Below the pieces are notes generated by a model. It was given only the letters and a program-made list of their open reading frames with translations. It ran no database searches and was not told the DNA's origin. Below, piece after piece: positions 6,793 through 8,921 of a DNA stretch of 8,921 bases. The DNA is taken from contig JAPLJY010000138.1 of the NCBI GenBank assembly GCA_026388345.1, positions 1 to 8,921 of the forward strand, written 5' to 3'. Made by a program: the position numbers and the translations under genes. Source of the stretch: Deltaproteobacteria bacterium (GTDB taxonomy: Bacteria; Desulfobacterota; Syntrophia; Syntrophales; UBA5619). Position 1 is the first letter of the stretch, and the number at the start of each line of letters is the position of its first letter.

Positions 6793-6979
6793 GAAATTTG
6801 ATGAGTTTGAGGAATTGGTTCTTGAATTGGACATGGCAAGAATCATTTTTGCAGAAGAAGAAGAAGAAGAAGAAGAAGCCCGGATCGTCGTCTCCATAAA
6901 AGACATCACCGAGCGCAAGCGGGCGGAGGAGATGTTGTACCGGACTGAAGAAAACTTCCGCCGTTCCGGGCTATGCTAA
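6779..6979 (+). pseudogene. middle fragment of sensor kinase: second half of first PAS domain and linker
   Basis: This 66-residue piece starts MKTGEKFDEFEELVLELD, includes eight consecutive Glu residues, then ARIVVSIKDITERKRAEEM, a typical PAS/PAC ending, and RTEENFRRS before stopping as GLC at TAA (6977-6979). It supplies the C-terminal half missing from the 4641-5756 fragment. GGGAGG (6765-6770) stands eight bases before ATG 6779, so the inserted gene's 3' end offers a usable ribosome site. The ATG overlaps the nuclease stop by 14 nt. As a separate peptide it has no evident function. The following PAS domain is in another frame, showing an indel after FRRS. Confidence 0.65.
6854..6877 (+). 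repeat. (GAA)8 trinucleotide microsatellite
   Basis: Eight tandem GAA triplets encode Glu26-Glu33 of the middle kinase fragment, just before the last strand of the PAS domain. Slippage would change length in whole codons and so keep the frame. Confidence 0.9.
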
Positions 6980-8631
6980 ATATTTATGGCTACAACAGCA
7001 TCTTGGAATTGAATACAACCCCTGTAAAGAAGCGATACACCCCGGAGAGCTATGCCGAGTTCCAGATACGAAAGGAGAAAAGACGGAAAGGTGAGTATGA
7101 CCTGTTCGAATATGAAGTAAGCATTGTGAGGAAAAATGGTGAAGTCCGCCATCTCCAGGTCTTCCGCAAGGAAATACTCTGGAACGGCGGAAGGCAATTT
7201 CAGACAATATACCAGGACATTACCGACCGCAAACGGGCGGAGGAGGAACTGCGGACCCAAAATAAGACATTCTCGCAAGTTTTAAACGGCCTTGATGCCC
7301 TCGTTTACGTTGTTGATATGAAAACCTATGAGCTCGTATTCATCAACACATACGGGCAAAATATATGGGGTGATGTAAAGGGTAAAATCTGTTGGCAGAC
7401 GATACAGGCAGGCAAGGCCAGCCCCTGTGAATTTTGCACAAATAGTAAGCTCATTGGGCCTGATGGGAACCCGACAGAGGGTGTTGTCTGGGAATTTCAG
7501 AACACTGTCAATAAACGGTGGTACGATTGTCGGGACAGGGCCATTTATTGGCCTGATGGTCGCATTGTCCGTATGGAAATCGCCACCGACATTACCGACC
7601 GCAAGCGGACGGAGGTGGCGCTGCGGGAGAGCGAGGAGCGCCTGAAAGAGGCACAGCGGGTGGGCCACCTTGGCTCTTGGGACCTCAACGTTGTGACTGG
7701 CGACTTACAGTGGTCCGATGAGTGCTATAGCATCTATGGATTCAGGCCGCAGGAGTTCGTGCCGACATATGAGAAGTTCCGGAGTATAGTCCACCCGGAG
7801 GACCTCGGGTTCGTCCAAGAGCAGGTAGATGCTGCACTGAATAACGACAAACACTACGATGTTGATTTCCGATTTGTGCGGCCAAACAGAGAAATAGGCT
7901 GGCTCCACTGCGAGGGCGAGGTAATGCGGGACGCGGAAGGCAAGCCACTTCGCTTCTTCGGGACGCAGAGTGACATCACAGACCGTAAGCAGGCGGAAGA
8001 ACGGATTCATGCATCCCTTCGGGAGAAAGAGATCCTCCTTAGCGAAGTCCATCACCGGGTGAAGAACAACATGCAGGTGATATCCGGCCTTCTCGATCTT
8101 CAGGCAAAGTCAAGCGGGAATCCGGAGCTGATCGAAAGGTTGAATGAGAGCCAGAGCCGAATCCGATCCATGGCACTTATCCATGAAAAACTCTACGGGT
8201 CAAAGGATTTCGCAAGAGTCGATCTGGCCGGTTATGTGAGAACCCTGTCACAGGGCTTGTTTCAATCGTACAAAATCAATCCTGGGGAAATAGATCTGAT
8301 CGTCCAATCCGACGGCGATGTTTATGTGGATATTAACAAGGCGATCCCCTGTGGGTTGATTCTGAATGAATTGATTTCCAATGCGCTTAAACATGCCTTT
8401 CCCGGCGATGGACCACATGAATTACGGATCATCATCCGCGAAACGAAAAACACAGAAATAGAGATCGTCGTCCGTGATAATGGCTTGGGCCTGCCGGATG
8501 ATGTTGATATTCACCAACCCCGAACTGTGGGGTTGCATCTTGTGAACGGGCTTGTAAAAAATCAGATTGACGGTCAAATTGAGGTAAGGCGAGACAACGG
8601 AACAGAATTCCGGATCAAATTTCCTTTATGA
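6973..8631 (+). CDS. C-terminal part of sensor histidine kinase: PAS-PAS-PAS-HisKA_2-HATPase (5'-truncated)
   Basis: The longest ATG-initiated reading has 552 residues and is soluble. It opens inside a PAS domain (MLNIYGYNSILELNTTPVKK; ending DITDRKRAEE, 82-91), whose first strands are missing. A second PAS (about 98-212) has C140, then PCEFC (151-155), a Cys cluster that may bind metal or a cofactor. A third PAS (about 221-343) has the PAS_3 pattern GSWDL, HPEDL and FRFVR. HisKA_2 follows with EVHHRVKNNMQ (358-368; phosphoacceptor His361, or His360). The ATPase domain shows NELISNALKHAF (465-476), DNGLGLP (502-508) and GLHLVNGLV (520-528). Kinase residues all look intact. ATG 6973 overlaps the previous stop (ATGCTAA) and has no SD, so expression would depend on reinitiation; the frame opens only at 6949. 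A response-regulator gene starts 21 bp downstream, its probable phosphotransfer partner. Confidence 0.8.
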   Translation: MLNIYGYNSILELNTTPVKKRYTPESYAEFQIRKEKRRKGEYDLFEYEVSIVRKNGEVRHLQVFRKEILWNGGRQFQTIYQDITDRKRAEEELRTQNKTFSQVLNGLDALVYVVDMKTYELVFINTYGQNIWGDVKGKICWQTIQAGKASPCEFCTNSKLIGPDGNPTEGVVWEFQNTVNKRWYDCRDRAIYWPDGRIVRMEIATDITDRKRTEVALRESEERLKEAQRVGHLGSWDLNVVTGDLQWSDECYSIYGFRPQEFVPTYEKFRSIVHPEDLGFVQEQVDAALNNDKHYDVDFRFVRPNREIGWLHCEGEVMRDAEGKPLRFFGTQSDITDRKQAEERIHASLREKEILLSEVHHRVKNNMQVISGLLDLQAKSSGNPELIERLNESQSRIRSMALIHEKLYGSKDFARVDLAGYVRTLSQGLFQSYKINPGEIDLIVQSDGDVYVDINKAIPCGLILNELISNALKHAFPGDGPHELRIIIRETKNTEIEIVVRDNGLGLPDDVDIHQPRTVGLHLVNGLVKNQIDGQIEVRRDNGTEFRIKFPL

Positions 8632-8652
8632 TTTGTGAGAGGGGAGGTTGTT

Positions 8653-8921
8653 ATGAACAGTGAGAAGATCATGGTCGTGGAAGACGAATGGGTCGTTGCC
8701 GATCAGCTTTGCAGGGATCTGAAAGATCTCGGGTACACGGTTTGCCAAACGGCATCCACGGGAGACGAGGCCATCAGGAAGGTGGAAGCGGATAGACCCG
8801 ACCTGATCCTGATGGATATTGTTTTAAAGGGTAAAATGGACGGCATTGAAGCTGCCGAAAAGATCGCGTCAAAGTTCAATATCCCGGTGCTTTATTTGAC
8901 CGCTTACACAAATCAGGAATA
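8653..8921 (+). CDS. Response regulator, REC domain (runs off right edge)
   Basis: The visible part covers the first 89 residues or so of a receiver domain. KIMVVEDEW gives the acidic pair E10/D11, LILMDIVLKG places the phosphoacceptor at Asp55, and VLYLTAY gives the conserved Thr83. The invariant Lys and any output domain lie beyond the window. A strong SD, AGAGGGGAGG (8638-8647), ends five bases before the ATG. It starts 21 bp after the kinase stop, so the two are likely one operon and the HisKA_2 kinase should phosphorylate it. The MDIVLKGKMDGIEAAEKI stretch is typical of regulators paired with multi-PAS kinases of this class. Confidence 0.9.
   Translation, partial: MNSEKIMVVEDEWVVADQLCRDLKDLGYTVCQTASTGDEAIRKVEADRPDLILMDIVLKGKMDGIEAAEKIASKFNIPVLYLTAYTNQE

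Larger units (their letters stand above)
5454..8001 (+). repeat. five dispersed 30-bp direct repeats encoding the PAS linker (D/E)IT(E/D)RK(Q/R)(A/T)E
   Basis: Near-identical 30-base copies lie at 5454-5483, 6902-6931, 7216-7245, 7588-7617 and 7972-8001. The core is ATCACCGAGCGCAAG followed by C(A/G)G(G/A)CGGAGG, with a few changes per copy. Each encodes the conserved end of a PAS/PAC unit (first copy EITERKQAEE, the others D-I-T). Conservation at the DNA level makes them good substrates for recombination that adds or deletes whole PAS units. Confidence 0.8.
4641..8631 (+). pseudogene. Interrupted membrane sensor histidine kinase (composite of three pieces plus an insert)
   Basis: The pieces 4641-5738, 6785-6966 and about 6970-8631 line up as one former gene: a multi-pass membrane sensor, four PAS domains, HisKA_2 and an ATPase domain. 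Break 1 is the insertion of 5739-6784 in the first PAS domain. Fusing the shared ACCGGTGA gives ...RKHETGEKFDEFEELVLELD... in one frame, which then runs into the normal PAS ending VSIKDITERKRAEE. Break 2, near 6964-6973, has lost what looks like the first twenty or so residues of the next PAS domain and shifted frame. The intact ancestor would have been roughly 1000 residues. The downstream regulator gene looks normal. Whether the overlapping pieces still give a working, split kinase cannot be told from sequence; disruption is the simpler reading. Confidence 0.7.

Noticed and set aside
137..8919. Shared 14-mer TACACAAATCAGGA at 137-150 and 8906-8919, near both window ends
   Set aside because: It encodes YTNQE in two unrelated proteins (transposase tail and response regulator) with no similarity around it. 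It is most likely coincidence.

Overview
The window looks like an accessory stretch of a Gram-negative, Deltaproteobacteria-type genome (Syntrophus/Smithella-like). The clue is the multi-PAS membrane sensor kinase of the HisKA_2 class followed by a response regulator, joined by the repeated (D/E)IT(E/D)RK linker. Lineage is inference only. Base composition swings strongly: bases 961-1020 are 75% G+C by hand count and bases 5161-5220 only 25%, so the segments probably have different histories.

Layout, all on the plus strand. Bases 3-188 are the C-terminal end of an IS4-type transposase running off the left edge. A candidate insertion-sequence end (189-204) and a possible promoter follow. Bases 249-3530 encode a large, very GC-rich single-chain restriction-modification enzyme of the type ISP C-terminal family: PD-(D/E)xK nuclease, N6-adenine methyltransferase with NPPY, and target-recognition region, with no helicase between nuclease and methylase. 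Bases 3603-4571 encode a ParB-family protein with no ParA beside it. A perfect 9+1+9 palindrome lies inside that gene.

Bases 4641-8631 are best read as one former sensor-kinase gene: multi-pass membrane sensor, PAS, PAS, PAS with a Cys motif, PAS, HisKA_2 and ATPase. It is now broken twice. First, a 1046-bp segment sits inside the first PAS domain, flanked by 14/15-bp direct repeats (CATGAAA(A)CCGGTGA). It carries one gene, 5734-6792, whose start codon lies in the left repeat and whose stop codon lies in the right repeat. Joining the repeats at ACCGGTGA restores the kinase frame exactly. Second, the next PAS domain has lost its beginning near 6964-6973 and changed frame. Short ORF overlaps (23, 14 and 7 nt) could still allow translational coupling of the pieces. 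A REC-domain response regulator starts at 8653 and runs off the right edge.

The inserted gene is the most unusual object here. Its first two thirds resemble the C-terminal part of sigma-54 (end of the core-binding domain, the HTH with its TP-K-G turn, and a degenerate RpoN box). Its last third is a GIY-YIG nuclease with all expected catalytic positions. I do not recognise this combination as a described family. The natural hypothesis is a homing-type selfish gene that uses a captured sigma-54 DNA-binding domain for targeting.
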